Assembly (NCBI GenBank): GCA_045658165.1 | Contig: JAZOUN010000115.1 | Span: forward strand, 1-64,000 | Source: UBA1081 sp045658165 | GTDB lineage: Bacteria; Bacillota; Clostridia; Oscillospirales; Acutalibacteraceae | Direction of reading: 5' to 3' | DNA: 64,000 bases | Shown here: piece by piece, positions 32,120 through 40,449 of the stretch | How the letters are laid out: each line of letters begins with the position of its first letter | Numbering within the stretch: the stretch's first letter is position 1 | Position numbers and translations under genes: made by a program | Notes under the pieces: model-generated | The model's input: the letters and a program-made list of their open reading frames with translations, nothing else | The model's database searches: none | What the model was told of the DNA's origin: nothing

Positions 32120-33901
32120 TCAAAGAACCATTTTTTTGTTGATTTCTTTAAGTGTTGCTTCATCAATTTTAACAACAGCTCTGTCATAGGTAAGAATTCC
32201 GTTCACTTCAAACTCAACATCACTCACCTGAGTGTAAACAGTTGCGGAAAGACCTTTTTCTATATAAGGGATAATCTGCTTTTCAAACAGATTCTTATAA
32301 GCCTTTGTAAGAGTCTCCTTTGAGTTATACATCATATAACCGAAGCTCTTGCTCTTATTCCATACGTGTCCGTCAAGAATCTGGGAATAACCACCGAATT
32401 CACTGAGAACAAAAGCTCTGTCCTTTTCCTTTTTGGGAAGCTGAACGGGAAGAATATATTTATGAATACTTCTGAAATCCCCTGCTTTCTGGTCATACCA
32501 ACCGCTTGCATGGTCGCAGTGTCTTGAGGGATCATATGCCTTGACAGCATTGCCGATTCTTGCGGCGTCAAACTGCCCCCATCCTTCGTTGAAAGGAACC
32601 CATGTTGCAAGTGAAACACAGTTGTAAAGCTGATCTATCATTTCGTACATTTCTGCTTCGAAGAAATCACGCCATTCCTTTTTGTTTCTGTTGAAAACAT
32701 CATATTTATTGTCTTTCATTGAAAGACGTACAAGAGGACTGAGCACACCCTGAATTGTGGGAACAACACCTGCATAGAAAGTGTTGAGTGCTTTACCGCC
32801 GCTTATCATATCCTGCCATACGAGCATACCGAGTCTGTCGCAATGATAATACCATCTTGCAGGTTCAGTCTTGATATGTTTACGCAGCATATTGAAGCCG
32901 AGCTCTTTCATTTTCTGAATATCATAGATCATTGCTTCATCAGTGGGAGGAGTAAGACCACCGTCACACCAATAGCCCTGATCAAGAAGCCCGTTGTGGA
33001 AATAAGGTTTGTTATTGAGACAAAGACGCACATACCCCTTTGAATCCTTTCCCATGCTGAACTTTCTCATGCCGAAGTATGTCTTAACCTTATCAGCAAC
33101 AACACCGTCAACGGAAAGTTCAAGAACCATATCGTAAAGATTCGGTTCTTCAGGACTCCAGAGTCTGAAATCAGGCAAAGCAATGTCTGAATCACTGCCG
33201 ATTACAGTTTCCGCAACAACAGTTTCACCGAAGAAAACAGTAGCTTTGAGTGTATATTCACCCTTTGCGGCAACTTCTGATTTAACATTTATAACACCCT
33301 TGTCGATATCGGGAAGAAGCTTTATTTTTTCAATGTGCGCTTCGCTTACAGCCTCAAGCCATACAGTCTGCCATATACCTGATGTTGCAGTATACCAGAA
33401 ACCGTGAGATTCTGTTGCCTGCTTACCTCTCTGCTGCCAACCGTCATCTGTGGGATCATAAACAAAAACGATAAGCTCATTTTCCCCGTCTTTTACATAA
33501 TCTGTAATGTCAAATGAAAAAGAATTATAACCGCCCTGATGAGTGCCGACAAGAGTTTTGTTCACAAACACCTTGCATTCCCAGTCTACTGCGTCAAAAT
33601 TAAGAATTGCACGTTTGCCGTTGAATTCGTCTGATAAAGTAAAGTTCTTTCTGTACCAGAGTCTTTCATCCTTTGTAATATGTTTTTCAACACCTGAAAG
33701 TGCACATTCAATTGCAAAAGGCACAAGGATTCTGCCGTCGTAATTCACGGGAAACTCTTCTTTACCTGCAGCAGTCACGGCATAATCGTATTCACCGTTG
33801 AGGTTCATCCAGAAATCACGCTGAAACTGAGGCCTGGGATATTCATTGAGAGGACAATCTCTGTCCACCTTATCATAAAAAATTGTTTTTATATCTGCCA
33901 T
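32120..33901 (-). CDS. Glycoside hydrolase family 2 enzyme
   Basis: 593 residues with the GH2 layout: jelly-roll sugar-binding domain, immunoglobulin-like domain (about 195-280), and TIM barrel. The acid/base Glu is in VPFNEGWGQFD (near 438) and the nucleophile Glu in FVLSEFGGYSQ (near 500). No signal peptide, so cytosolic. It lacks the large C-terminal domains of LacZ and is closer to short GH2 beta-glucuronidase/beta-galactosidase-like enzymes; the sugar cannot be named. Divergent from the riboswitch-ribU unit. Confidence 0.92.
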   Translation of the reverse strand: MADIKTIFYDKVDRDCPLNEYPRPQFQRDFWMNLNGEYDYAVTAAGKEEFPVNYDGRILVPFAIECALSGVEKHITKDERLWYRKNFTLSDEFNGKRAILNFDAVDWECKVFVNKTLVGTHQGGYNSFSFDITDYVKDGENELIVFVYDPTDDGWQQRGKQATESHGFWYTATSGIWQTVWLEAVSEAHIEKIKLLPDIDKGVINVKSEVAAKGEYTLKATVFFGETVVAETVIGSDSDIALPDFRLWSPEEPNLYDMVLELSVDGVVADKVKTYFGMRKFSMGKDSKGYVRLCLNNKPYFHNGLLDQGYWCDGGLTPPTDEAMIYDIQKMKELGFNMLRKHIKTEPARWYYHCDRLGMLVWQDMISGGKALNTFYAGVVPTIQGVLSPLVRLSMKDNKYDVFNRNKKEWRDFFEAEMYEMIDQLYNCVSLATWVPFNEGWGQFDAARIGNAVKAYDPSRHCDHASGWYDQKAGDFRSIHKYILPVQLPKKEKDRAFVLSEFGGYSQILDGHVWNKSKSFGYMMYNSKETLTKAYKNLFEKQIIPYIEKGLSATVYTQVSDVEFEVNGILTYDRAVVKIDEATLKEINKKMVL

Positions 33902-33976
33902 GATTTATCACCCTGTATTCATGCTGTTTTTTTATATTTTACTATATTTTTTTTGTTTTGTCCATACACTTTACTA

Positions 33977-34005
33977 TTGACATAAATTTTTTTTCATCAT
34001 ATAAT
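33977..34005 (+). promoter_or_regulatory. Promoter of the FMN riboswitch-ribU unit
   Basis: TTGACA (33977-33982), 17 bases, TATAAT (34000-34005): a perfect consensus, 14 bases before the riboswitch. Confidence 0.92.
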
Positions 34006-34018
34006 ATAGAAAATGAAA

Positions 34019-34130
34019 ATCTTCAGGGCGGGGTGCGATTCCCCACCGGCAGTAAAGTCTGCGAACACCTTATTGGTGCCGAAACGGTGAAATTCCGTTA
34101 CCGACGGTTATAGTCCGGATGAAAGAAGAA
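34019..34130 (+). promoter_or_regulatory. FMN riboswitch (RFN element)
   Basis: All conserved blocks are present in order: CTTCAGGGCGGGGTGCGATT, CCCCACCGGCAGTAAAGTC, TTGGTGCCGAAACGGTGAAA, TTCCGTTACCGACGGTTATA and AGTCCGGATGAAAGAAGA. The first and last blocks form the closing stem. Binding of FMN should favour the terminator at 34154 and shut off the riboflavin transporter. Confidence 0.97.
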
Positions 34131-34153
34131 AAACATATTGTTTTTTACACTTT

Positions 34154-34187
34154 TACGCTCTGATTGTTTTCAGTGCGTATTTTTTAT
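34154..34187 (+). terminator. Expression-platform terminator of the FMN riboswitch
   Basis: TACGCTCTGA pairs with TCAGTGCGTA (one mismatch), followed by a run of six T. It lies 15 bases before the ribU start. Confidence 0.8.
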
Positions 34188-34201
34188 TCAGGGTGATAAT
34201 T

Positions 34202-34813
34202 ATGAAACCAAAAAAAACCAAGAAATCAAAAAAATTCAATATAAGAGCATTAACAGTATCCGGAGTAATGGGTGCACTGGCATTTGCACTTATGATGCTT
34301 GAATTTTCAATTCCCATTATGCCTGCATTCATAAAGCTTGATTTTTCTGAGCTTCCGGCTCTTATTACCGGATTTGCATTCGGCCCACTGTGGGGCATAG
34401 CAGTATGCTTTATAAAGAATTTCATCCATGTTTTTATTTCATCAACAGGTGCAATAGGTGAAATCTCAAATTTCGTTCTCGGTGCAGTTTTTGTAGGCGT
34501 ATCCGCTTTAATCTACAAGAATAAAAAGAACAAGAAATGGGCACTCATCAGCTGTATTATTGCCTCTGCTGTTATGGCAGTATTCAGCGTTTTCTCAAAC
34601 TATTATATTGTTTATCCGCTTTATGTAAAGGTGCTTGGTATGCCCGAAGCTGCAATTCTCGCTATGTATCAGGCAATACTTCCCTCTGTTGACAACCTCT
34701 TTGAGGCGATTGCAATATTCAATCTCCCCTTTAATTTCGTCAAAATGATGATAGTTTCCTTTATATGTTTCGGCATTTATAAGCGTATTTCACCAATAAT
34801 GAAAAAGCAATGA
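34202..34813 (+). CDS. ribU: Riboflavin ECF transporter S component RibU
   Basis: 203 residues, about six membrane helices. It has a basic N-terminus (KPKKTKKSKKF) and the RibU-type segments MLEFSIPIMPAFIKLDFSEL and ALITGFAFGPLWGIAVCFIK. It takes up riboflavin together with a shared ECF module, which is not in the window. ATG at 34202 with AGGGTG upstream; a GTG at 34193 overlaps that site. Control by the FMN riboswitch supports the assignment. Confidence 0.93.
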   Translation: MKPKKTKKSKKFNIRALTVSGVMGALAFALMMLEFSIPIMPAFIKLDFSELPALITGFAFGPLWGIAVCFIKNFIHVFISSTGAIGEISNFVLGAVFVGVSALIYKNKKNKKWALISCIIASAVMAVFSVFSNYYIVYPLYVKVLGMPEAAILAMYQAILPSVDNLFEAIAIFNLPFNFVKMMIVSFICFGIYKRISPIMKKQ

Positions 34814-34820
34814 TTTCCAC

Positions 34821-34849
34821 TTGACAAAGCAACGGGATTATTGTAGAAT
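34821..34849 (+). promoter_or_regulatory. metK promoter
   Basis: TTGACA (34821-34826), 17 bases, TAGAAT (34844-34849), 20 bases before the SAM riboswitch. Confidence 0.88.
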
Positions 34850-34868
34850 AACAAAGAATTAAATATTC

Positions 34869-34959
34869 CTTATAAAGAGTGACGGAGGGAACGGCCCTGT
34901 GATGTCCGGCAACCTGCAACTGCAAGGTGCTAAATCCGACGGTCTGACCGAGAGATAAG
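34869..34959 (+). promoter_or_regulatory. SAM-I riboswitch (S-box)
   Basis: CTTATAAAGAGTGACGGAGG begins the aptamer and GACCGAGAGATAAG closes it. The core GATGTCCGGCAACCTGCAAC, the pseudoknot segment and the stem around GCAAGGTGCTAAATCCGAC follow the S-box order. SAM binding should allow the terminator at 34966 to form, lowering SAM synthetase when SAM is abundant. Confidence 0.96.
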
Positions 34960-34965
34960 GCTTAA

Positions 34966-34997
34966 CGCTCACGGATCAGTCTGTGAGCTTTTTTTAT
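34966..34997 (+). terminator. Expression-platform terminator of the SAM riboswitch
   Basis: GCTCAC (34967-34972) and GTGAGC (34983-34988), extended inward, are followed by a run of seven T. Confidence 0.85.
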
Positions 34998-35039
34998 GGT
35001 TAAAATTTCAATTTATATATTTTTACGGAGGAAATTAAA

Positions 35040-36221
35040 ATGGCAAAAAGACTTTTTACTTCAGAGTCAGTTACTGAAGGACATCCCGATAAAGTCTGCG
35101 ACAAGATTTCAGACGCTGTGCTTGACGCTCTTCTTGCACAGGATAAGTATTCACGAGTCGCTTGTGAAAGCTGCTGTACAACAGGTATGGCAATGGTTAT
35201 GGGTGAAATCACAACTCAGGCTGTTGTTGACATTCCCGCTATCATCAGAAAGACAATCTGCGACATCGGTTTTGATTCACCCGAAGCAGGTTTCGACGGC
35301 AACGCATGTGCTGTTTTCACAACACTTGACAAGCAGTCACCCGACATCAGCATGGGTGTCAGCAAGTCACTTGAAATGAAGGAAGGCGACGACGACAAGT
35401 ACAACCTTCACGGTGCAGGCGACCAGGGTATGATGTTCGGTTTCGCATGTGACGAAACAGAAGAACTTATGCCCATGCCCATTTCTCTTGCTCACAAGCT
35501 TGCTCTCAAGCTTACAGAAGTAAGAAAGAACGGCACACTGAACTATCTCCGTCCCGACGGTAAAACTCAGGTTACTGTTGAATACGATGATGACAAGGTT
35601 GTAAGAATTGAAGCTGTTGTTATTTCAACACAGCACAAGGAAGAAGCAACTCAGGAACAGATAAGAAAAGACCTTATCGAAAAGGTTATCACTCCCGTTA
35701 TCCCTGCAGAGCTTATTGACGAAAATACAAAGATCTTTATCAACCCTACAGGCAGATTTGTTATCGGCGGCCCCGTTGGTGACAGCGGTCTTACAGGCAG
35801 AAAGATCATCGTTGATACATACGGCGGATACGCTGCACACGGTGGCGGAGCTTTCTCCGGGAAGGGCCCCACAAAGGTTGACAGAAGTGCAGCTTACGCT
35901 GCAAGATATGTTGCAAAGAACATTGTTGCTGCTGGTCTTGCAAAGAAGTGTGAAATCGAACTTGCATACGCAATCGGTGTTGCCCGTCCCGTTTCAGTCA
36001 TGGTCAACACATACGGCACAGGCAAGGTTGCAGACGCAAAACTTGCAGAAGCTGTAAACAAGGTATTTGACCTTCGTCCCGCAGCAATCATCGATACTCT
36101 TGACCTGAGAAGACCTATCTACAGCCAGACAGCTGCTTACGGTCACATGGGCAGAACAGACATCGACCTTCCCTGGGAGCATACAGATAAAGTCGATGCT
36201 CTTCTTGAAGCAGTAAAATAA
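35040..36221 (+). CDS. metK: S-adenosylmethionine synthetase MetK
   Basis: 393 residues, normal length. The ATP and methionine motifs are present: SESVTEGHPDKVCDKISDA, GAGDQGMMFGFACDET, and the phosphate loop GGGAFSGKGPTKVDRSAAY. It makes SAM from ATP and methionine in the cytosol. It stands alone behind its S-box riboswitch. Strong GGAGG 8 bases before the ATG. Codon use is noticeably biased to C-ending codons, as in highly expressed genes. Confidence 0.98.
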   Translation: MAKRLFTSESVTEGHPDKVCDKISDAVLDALLAQDKYSRVACESCCTTGMAMVMGEITTQAVVDIPAIIRKTICDIGFDSPEAGFDGNACAVFTTLDKQSPDISMGVSKSLEMKEGDDDKYNLHGAGDQGMMFGFACDETEELMPMPISLAHKLALKLTEVRKNGTLNYLRPDGKTQVTVEYDDDKVVRIEAVVISTQHKEEATQEQIRKDLIEKVITPVIPAELIDENTKIFINPTGRFVIGGPVGDSGLTGRKIIVDTYGGYAAHGGGAFSGKGPTKVDRSAAYAARYVAKNIVAAGLAKKCEIELAYAIGVARPVSVMVNTYGTGKVADAKLAEAVNKVFDLRPAAIIDTLDLRRPIYSQTAAYGHMGRTDIDLPWEHTDKVDALLEAVK

Positions 36222-36240
36222 AAATCAATACATTCACATA

Positions 36241-36276
36241 TGCCGAGTGTTCGTAAGGACACCCGGCAGTTTTTTG
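36241..36276 (+). terminator. metK terminator
   Basis: TGCCGAGTGT (36241-36250) pairs with ACACCCGGCA (36259-36268) with one mismatch, followed by six T. Confidence 0.85.
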
Positions 36277-36296
36277 TAATTACTGAAGAAACAAAA

Positions 36297-36334
36297 AAAA
36301 CAGACTTTGCCGGGAATGACAAAGTCTGTTTTTC
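36297..36334 (-). terminator. Terminator of the DapA-like gene
   Basis: AACAGACTTTG and CAAAGTCTGTT enclose a short loop, with a T run on the minus strand just after the stop codon at 36342. Confidence 0.85.
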
Positions 36335-36341
36335 AATTCAA

Positions 36342-37250
36342 TTATTTCATAAGGTCATTTGCAACAGCCCAGTTGTGGAATGACTTGAGTGACTGGAGTC
36401 TGCCTGCTGAAAGTTTAACATCGTATCTGTTGATGGGTCTGAAGTTCTTTACGCCCTGAAGCTGAACAAGATACTTTGCTGAAACGTTGAAACCTGAATC
36501 GATCGCACAGTCAAGGAGAGTGATTTCGTTGTATCTCTGCTCTGCAAGAGCCATGTCACCGCTCATGAATGCTTCGTGGAATCTCTGGAAGAATGCACCG
36601 CCGCAAGCTGTGGGTGTAGCCATAACACCTCTTGCACCTGCTTTGTAAGCTTCAAAAAGGAAAGGCATGTTAGCCTGAATAATACAAGAATCGCCCTTTG
36701 CTTCAATCTTGGGAACAATACCTTCCATTGTACATGTTGTATCCTTTATACCCATAATGCCGCATTCTTTTACGATTCTGCCGTATACTTCACCTGAAAT
36801 GAGGTGAGGCTGGAAACCGGGGAATTCATACATAAATACGGGAAGGTCTGTATACTGACAGAGTTCACCGATATAGTTTACAAGTCTGTCTTCGTTGAAT
36901 TCGCCGCCGAAGCCCTTTGTTGTGAAAACGATACCGTCAACACCTGTCTGAGACATTCTTTTGACTTCTTCAACCTGTGCAAACCATGAGGGTTCAATGT
37001 TTGCTGATGCAACGATTGTTGTATCGCCCTTGTGCTTAGCAGTAACAGTTGCGAGCTGAAGTCTTTCTTCAAGTGTAAGTGCTGTCATTTCTGAACTGCC
37101 GCATACAGCAAAAAGATGTTCAACGCCCTGTGCTACCTGCCAGTCACAGTATTCTTCATAAGTTGCCCAGTCAATTGTCTTATCCTCATTGTAGGGAGTG
37201 AGCATAAGAGAAAAAATACCAGTGGGATTTTCTCTGAGTGGCTTTGCCAT
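36342..37250 (-). CDS. DapA/N-acetylneuraminate lyase family aldolase
   Basis: 302 residues of the class I DapA-type TIM barrel. The Schiff-base Lys is in IMGIKDTT and the catalytic Tyr in VFMYEFPG; the first strand has GIFSLMLTPYNED and the entry motif is AVCGSSEMTALT, close to the GTTGE/GSTGE loop. It could be a dihydrodipicolinate synthase paralogue, a sialic acid lyase or a keto-deoxy sugar acid aldolase. It is a single gene with its own promoter, away from lysine genes, so DapA proper is not favoured. Confidence 0.9.
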   Translation of the reverse strand: MAKPLRENPTGIFSLMLTPYNEDKTIDWATYEEYCDWQVAQGVEHLFAVCGSSEMTALTLEERLQLATVTAKHKGDTTIVASANIEPSWFAQVEEVKRMSQTGVDGIVFTTKGFGGEFNEDRLVNYIGELCQYTDLPVFMYEFPGFQPHLISGEVYGRIVKECGIMGIKDTTCTMEGIVPKIEAKGDSCIIQANMPFLFEAYKAGARGVMATPTACGGAFFQRFHEAFMSGDMALAEQRYNEITLLDCAIDSGFNVSAKYLVQLQGVKNFRPINRYDVKLSAGRLQSLKSFHNWAVANDLMK

Positions 37251-37289
37251 TTATACCATATCCTTTCGGAACTAAAATTTTCTGTAAAA

Positions 37290-37318
37290 ATTATACTTCA
37301 ATAATATTCATTTGTCAA
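37290..37318 (-). promoter_or_regulatory. Promoter of the DapA-like gene
   Basis: Minus strand TTGACA (37313-37318), 17 bases, TATAAT (37290-37295): perfect consensus. Confidence 0.92.
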
Positions 37319-37363
37319 ACATTTTGATGAATTTTACAAAAAAAACTATTCCTGATTCTGCTG

Positions 37364-37807
37364 TTATTCGCTGTAGGGATTTATAAAATCATCAACCGAC
37401 GGATTGGGGTTGTTTCCGTTTTTACCCATTTCAAAACGATAGATTTCCTTTTTGGAAATATCAATAAAAGGAATTATAATGGGCGGCACCCCTGCATTTG
37501 ATGTAAGAGTTGTTACAAATGATCTTACATAAGGGAAAAGGTCGTTGTATGTTTCAACATGAAGAACTTCCTTTGCGGTACCCTCTTTGAATCTGAAAAT
37601 TCCTGTTGCGGTTACAATAATTTTAAATTCATCAGGATTTGATTTATCAGTGATTTTTGCAGTAAACTCACCTATACATGTATTCTGATTGGAATATTTC
37701 ACATTATATGAATAACCGAAACCGAGTTCAATTTTTTTACTTTCCTTTATATCGTTCACAAAATCGGCTTTTGTGACTTTGAATGTGCCGAGTGTTGCAT
37801 TTACCAT
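37364..37807 (-). CDS. SecB-like chaperone-fold protein
   Basis: 147 residues. The C-terminal half has the SecB signature, LFPYVRSFVTTLTSNAG followed by VPPIIIPFIDISKKEIYR, matching the family's L-x-PYARE-x(5)-L-T-x-RGGFPPL-x-LPPINF. Distant SecB-like proteins in Gram-positives are known mainly as chaperones of toxin-antitoxin systems or as orphans. Classical SecB serves Sec export in proteobacteria. ATG at 37807 with AAAGGAG 9 bases before; an earlier ATG at 37843 lies inside the preceding gene. It follows the YgjP-like gene by 4 bases. Confidence 0.72.
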   Translation of the reverse strand: MVNATLGTFKVTKADFVNDIKESKKIELGFGYSYNVKYSNQNTCIGEFTAKITDKSNPDEFKIIVTATGIFRFKEGTAKEVLHVETYNDLFPYVRSFVTTLTSNAGVPPIIIPFIDISKKEIYRFEMGKNGNNPNPSVDDFINPYSE

Positions 37808-37811
37808 TGAA

Positions 37812-38357
37812 TTAATCTCCTTTATGTTTAAGAATTTTTTCATGCCTTTTGTAGTCAGGCATGAATTCTTTTATATACATATAAAAATTCTGCGAATGAT
37901 TCTTGTGTATAATATGCGCCAATTCATGAAGAATAACATAATCCACTGTTTCAGGCGGATATGCCATAAGACGGTAAGAAAAACAGATTCCGTTTTTTCC
38001 GTTACAGCTGCCGTACCGTTTTTCTGCCGATGTAATGTGAACATAAGAAGGCACAAGTCCTGTTATTTCACTCCAGTATTTAACCCGTCCGGGCAGATAT
38101 TCTTCTGCTCTTTTTTTATATTCAGCCTTATCCTCCGGAGCTACAGCATAGCTGTCTGCAAGGCTTTTTCTTTTTTCGGCTTTCAGAAGTGCATTTTCTA
38201 TCCACTTTGCATTTTTTTCAACAAAAGCATCAATAATCCGGACATTGCACTTTTCAGGAGCACGGACAACAACTGTGCAATCCCTTTTTACTTCAATTGC
38301 AATTGTTTTTCTTTTTGATCTTATCAGCTGATAATCTTGAGTTTTTTTTGTATTCAT
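37812..38357 (-). CDS. YgjP-like zinc metallopeptidase (DUF45/M48-like)
   Basis: 181 residues with the DUF45/YgjP layout: an N-terminal beta region (YQLIRSKRKTIAIEVKRDCT), SAEKRYGSCNGKNGICFSYR in the middle, and the zinc site VILHELAHIIHKNHSQNFY (HExxH near residue 144) close to the C-terminus. Family members are cytosolic metalloproteases of uncertain substrate, sometimes beside restriction enzymes. Here the partner is a SecB-like gene 4 bases downstream. Confidence 0.9.
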   Translation of the reverse strand: MNTKKTQDYQLIRSKRKTIAIEVKRDCTVVVRAPEKCNVRIIDAFVEKNAKWIENALLKAEKRKSLADSYAVAPEDKAEYKKRAEEYLPGRVKYWSEITGLVPSYVHITSAEKRYGSCNGKNGICFSYRLMAYPPETVDYVILHELAHIIHKNHSQNFYMYIKEFMPDYKRHEKILKHKGD

Positions 38358-38384
38358 GTTAATATAATTCCGGATGTGATAAAT

Positions 38385-38579
38385 ATGATTAAAAAGAATA
38401 AAATTGTATCAAACTGCGAAAGTTGTGAAAACTATATCTATGATGAGCAGTATGATTCATATTACTGCGATATGAACCTTGACGAAGATGAAATGATGCA
38501 CTTTCTGACAGGTTCTTTCGGCAACTGTCCCTATTACCGTGACAATGACGAATACCGCATAGTGAGAAAACAGAATTAA
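38385..38579 (+). CDS. Small Cys-containing protein (DUF6472-like)
   Basis: 64 residues, MIKKNKIVSNCESCENYIYD at the start, with CESC, then YYCDMNLDEDEMMHFLTG, then NCPYYR. The four Cys and the order match the DUF6472 family of Clostridia; the role is unknown, and metal binding is likely. ATG at 38385 has only a weak ribosome site (GGATGTG). Its stop overlaps the 3' end of the convergent 71-aa gene by 4 bases. Confidence 0.8.
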   Translation: MIKKNKIVSNCESCENYIYDEQYDSYYCDMNLDEDEMMHFLTGSFGNCPYYRDNDEYRIVRKQN

Positions 38580-38791
38580 AGACTGAAATCTTCCTGAGTA
38601 AAATCAGTATTCAGTTTAACCGTTTCAGGTGTGCGTTTAAGCGGATCGTATCTGAACTTTCTGCAAAAAGAATCAGGCATCATTACGCCTTTTTTCACAC
38701 ACAGCACCGAATTTCCGTCGGGAGCGACGACACCTGTTTCACAGTAAAGACATTTCGGTGAAATGTTATCTGCGTATATTGTTTTTTTCAT
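38576..38791 (-). CDS. Small Cys-containing protein, 71 aa
   Basis: 71 residues with CLYCETG, SVLCVKKG and SFCRKFRYDPLKR, a four-Cys pattern (C-x2-C...C...C) seen in many short clostridial proteins. Unknown role, probably a metal-binding knuckle. AAGGTG precedes the ATG. Convergent with, and overlapping by 4 bases, the 64-aa gene, itself a Cys-rich small protein. Confidence 0.75.
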   Translation of the reverse strand: MKKTIYADNISPKCLYCETGVVAPDGNSVLCVKKGVMMPDSFCRKFRYDPLKRTPETVKLNTDFTQEDFSL

Positions 38792-38836
38792 AAAATAACA
38801 CCTTCTTACTGCTCATTTTACAATAACAGACCAAAA

Positions 38837-39778
38837 GTGTCAATACGGGGTGTGATTTTCATTATCAGTTATATTGTGAAAGAAATGCTGAAAAAAACTG
38901 AATTTTCAGAAGATGTTTCAGCTGAAAAACTGATTATACTTATAACTGCCGAAGAATTCAGTGAAAAAATAACCAATGTTCCCCACAAAAAAACAATAAT
39001 GAGCTTTCTTGAACAACCCGAATACACAAAAGCTCAGCTTTTCGGTGCCTGCATTGCAGGTACCGCTTGTATTCCCGAAAAAGACAAAAATACACGGTCC
39101 CGAATCTGTATAGGTTTCTATATAACCGACAACAGACTTTTTCTCATCGGAGATGAAAAAAACACAATCCCACTTCTGGGAAGAATGAAAGAAACCCAGT
39201 TTCAGAAAGATATTACTTTGTGCGGACTTTTCTGCAGATTACTCAATCTCTGGATTGATGAAGACATAAGGTATCTGCAGAAGACAGAAAATGAACTGAT
39301 AAAACTTGAAGAAACACTGTCTGAGGGTATCCGGATGAATTTTGACGATGAAATACGGCCGCTGAGAAGAAACATGACAATCTTTCAGTCCTATTATTAC
39401 CAGCTTATAAACCTGGGAATGACATTCAGATCAAACATCAATCAGATGCTCAGTGAAGAAGATTGTCTTAACTTTACGTATTTTACAAGCAGAGCCGAAA
39501 GGCTTCATGTTCAGGTACAGGCGCTGAAAGATTACATTGTTCAGATACGGGAATCATATCAGACCGATATCGCACTCAAACAAAGCCGTACCGTGAATTT
39601 TCTTACGGTAATGTCTGCAGTTTTTCTGCCTCTTACTTTGCTTACAGGCTGGTACGGTATGAATTTCCGCTATATGCCCGAGCTTTCAAGCCCTTTTGGG
39701 TATCCTGCAATCATTGCGGCAGCAATAATTATTGTGGTAATTGAGATAACGATTTTCAGAAAAAAGAATTTTTTGTAA
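38837..39778 (+). CDS. CorA-like divalent cation transporter
   Basis: About 313 residues. A long helical cytosolic domain is followed by two C-terminal membrane helices; the first ends in the CorA signature YGMN (LTGWYGMNFRYMPEL, near residue 275). The protein should form a pentameric Mg2+ or similar channel. The start is uncertain: GTG at 38837 has no ribosome site, and GTG at 38852 is preceded by CGGGGT and gives a more usual N-terminus. A terminator overlaps the stop codon. Confidence 0.88.
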   Translation: MSIRGVIFIISYIVKEMLKKTEFSEDVSAEKLIILITAEEFSEKITNVPHKKTIMSFLEQPEYTKAQLFGACIAGTACIPEKDKNTRSRICIGFYITDNRLFLIGDEKNTIPLLGRMKETQFQKDITLCGLFCRLLNLWIDEDIRYLQKTENELIKLEETLSEGIRMNFDDEIRPLRRNMTIFQSYYYQLINLGMTFRSNINQMLSEEDCLNFTYFTSRAERLHVQVQALKDYIVQIRESYQTDIALKQSRTVNFLTVMSAVFLPLTLLTGWYGMNFRYMPELSSPFGYPAIIAAAIIIVVIEITIFRKKNFL

Positions 39779-39806
39779 GGAGCTGTGTTTACGCAGCTCC
39801 TTTTTC
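39777..39806 (+). terminator. Terminator of the CorA-like gene
   Basis: AAGGAGCTG (39777-39785) pairs with CAGCTCCTT (39794-39802), then a T run. The stem starts within the stop codon region. Confidence 0.8.
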
Positions 39807-39913
39807 AGAGGGCAGGAAAAAATGTGCAGAAACATAAAAGCATTGTTTTTATATGATTTTTCATGCTTTATGAACTCTGCACTTTTTTCACATTCCCGTT
39901 TCTGTTGCTCCCG

Positions 39914-40120
39914 TCACCTGTCAAGCTCATCTTCAATAAAATATGCAAGATGACTTTCCTCAAGCTGTTCACGGTTAAGTCTTTCAACCATTTCTTCAAC
40001 AGTTTTTCTGTCTGTCGAAACATCTTCAAAAACTGCATTTGCACATTTTATTCCGAAAGTCTGAAAAGACTGCCCGTCTGCAACAGCATGAGACTGAACA
40101 ACATGGTAGCTCCGATTCAA
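39914..40120 (-). CDS. Small protein of DUF6514 type
   Basis: 68 residues: SYHVVQSHAVADGQSFQTFG and FEDVSTDRKTVEEMVERLN then LAYFIEDELDR. The layout matches small clostridial proteins of the DUF6514 family, whose role is unknown. TTG start at 40120, placed by AAAGGAGGAATTTT directly before it. No signal peptide. Single leftward gene; its surroundings give no function. Confidence 0.75.
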   Translation of the reverse strand: MNRSYHVVQSHAVADGQSFQTFGIKCANAVFEDVSTDRKTVEEMVERLNREQLEESHLAYFIEDELDR

Positions 40121-40397
40121 AAAATTCCTCCTTTTCCGGCTTATTTACATCGCCTCAAAAATAATACACTTTTTGACAAAAGTTTACAATTGATAACTTT
40201 TACAAAGAAAAATCCGACTGATTTTATTGCAAAATTGTCAAAATATGTCAAGATTTGAAATTTCGTCTGTTTTTTCATTTTTTACGATACATGGTGCCGA
40301 AAATTTTATTTTTCAGTATACTACGTATAAAATTCCCCTTAATGTTCAAATTTTCCGTTGAAAATTTTTTTGATTTTTGGCAAAAAATGGCTCAAAT

Positions 40398-40426
40398 TTG
40401 ACAAAAAATGAATTTTGAGGTATAAT
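40398..40426 (+). promoter_or_regulatory. Promoter of the dockerin-lysozyme-like gene
   Basis: TTGACA (40398-40403), 17 bases, TATAAT (40421-40426), a perfect consensus. The rest of the 329-base gap 40121-40449 is AT-rich; AAATTTTC/GAAAATTT (40348-40367) forms a small stem with a T run, and no gene is seen. Confidence 0.9.
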
Positions 40427-40449
40427 TACACGAAAAGGAGGGAGCATTT

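Noticed and set aside
36342..37250. Naming the aldolase dapA
   Set aside because: The family holds several aldolases with the same Lys and Tyr, and no lysine or sialic acid gene lies beside it.
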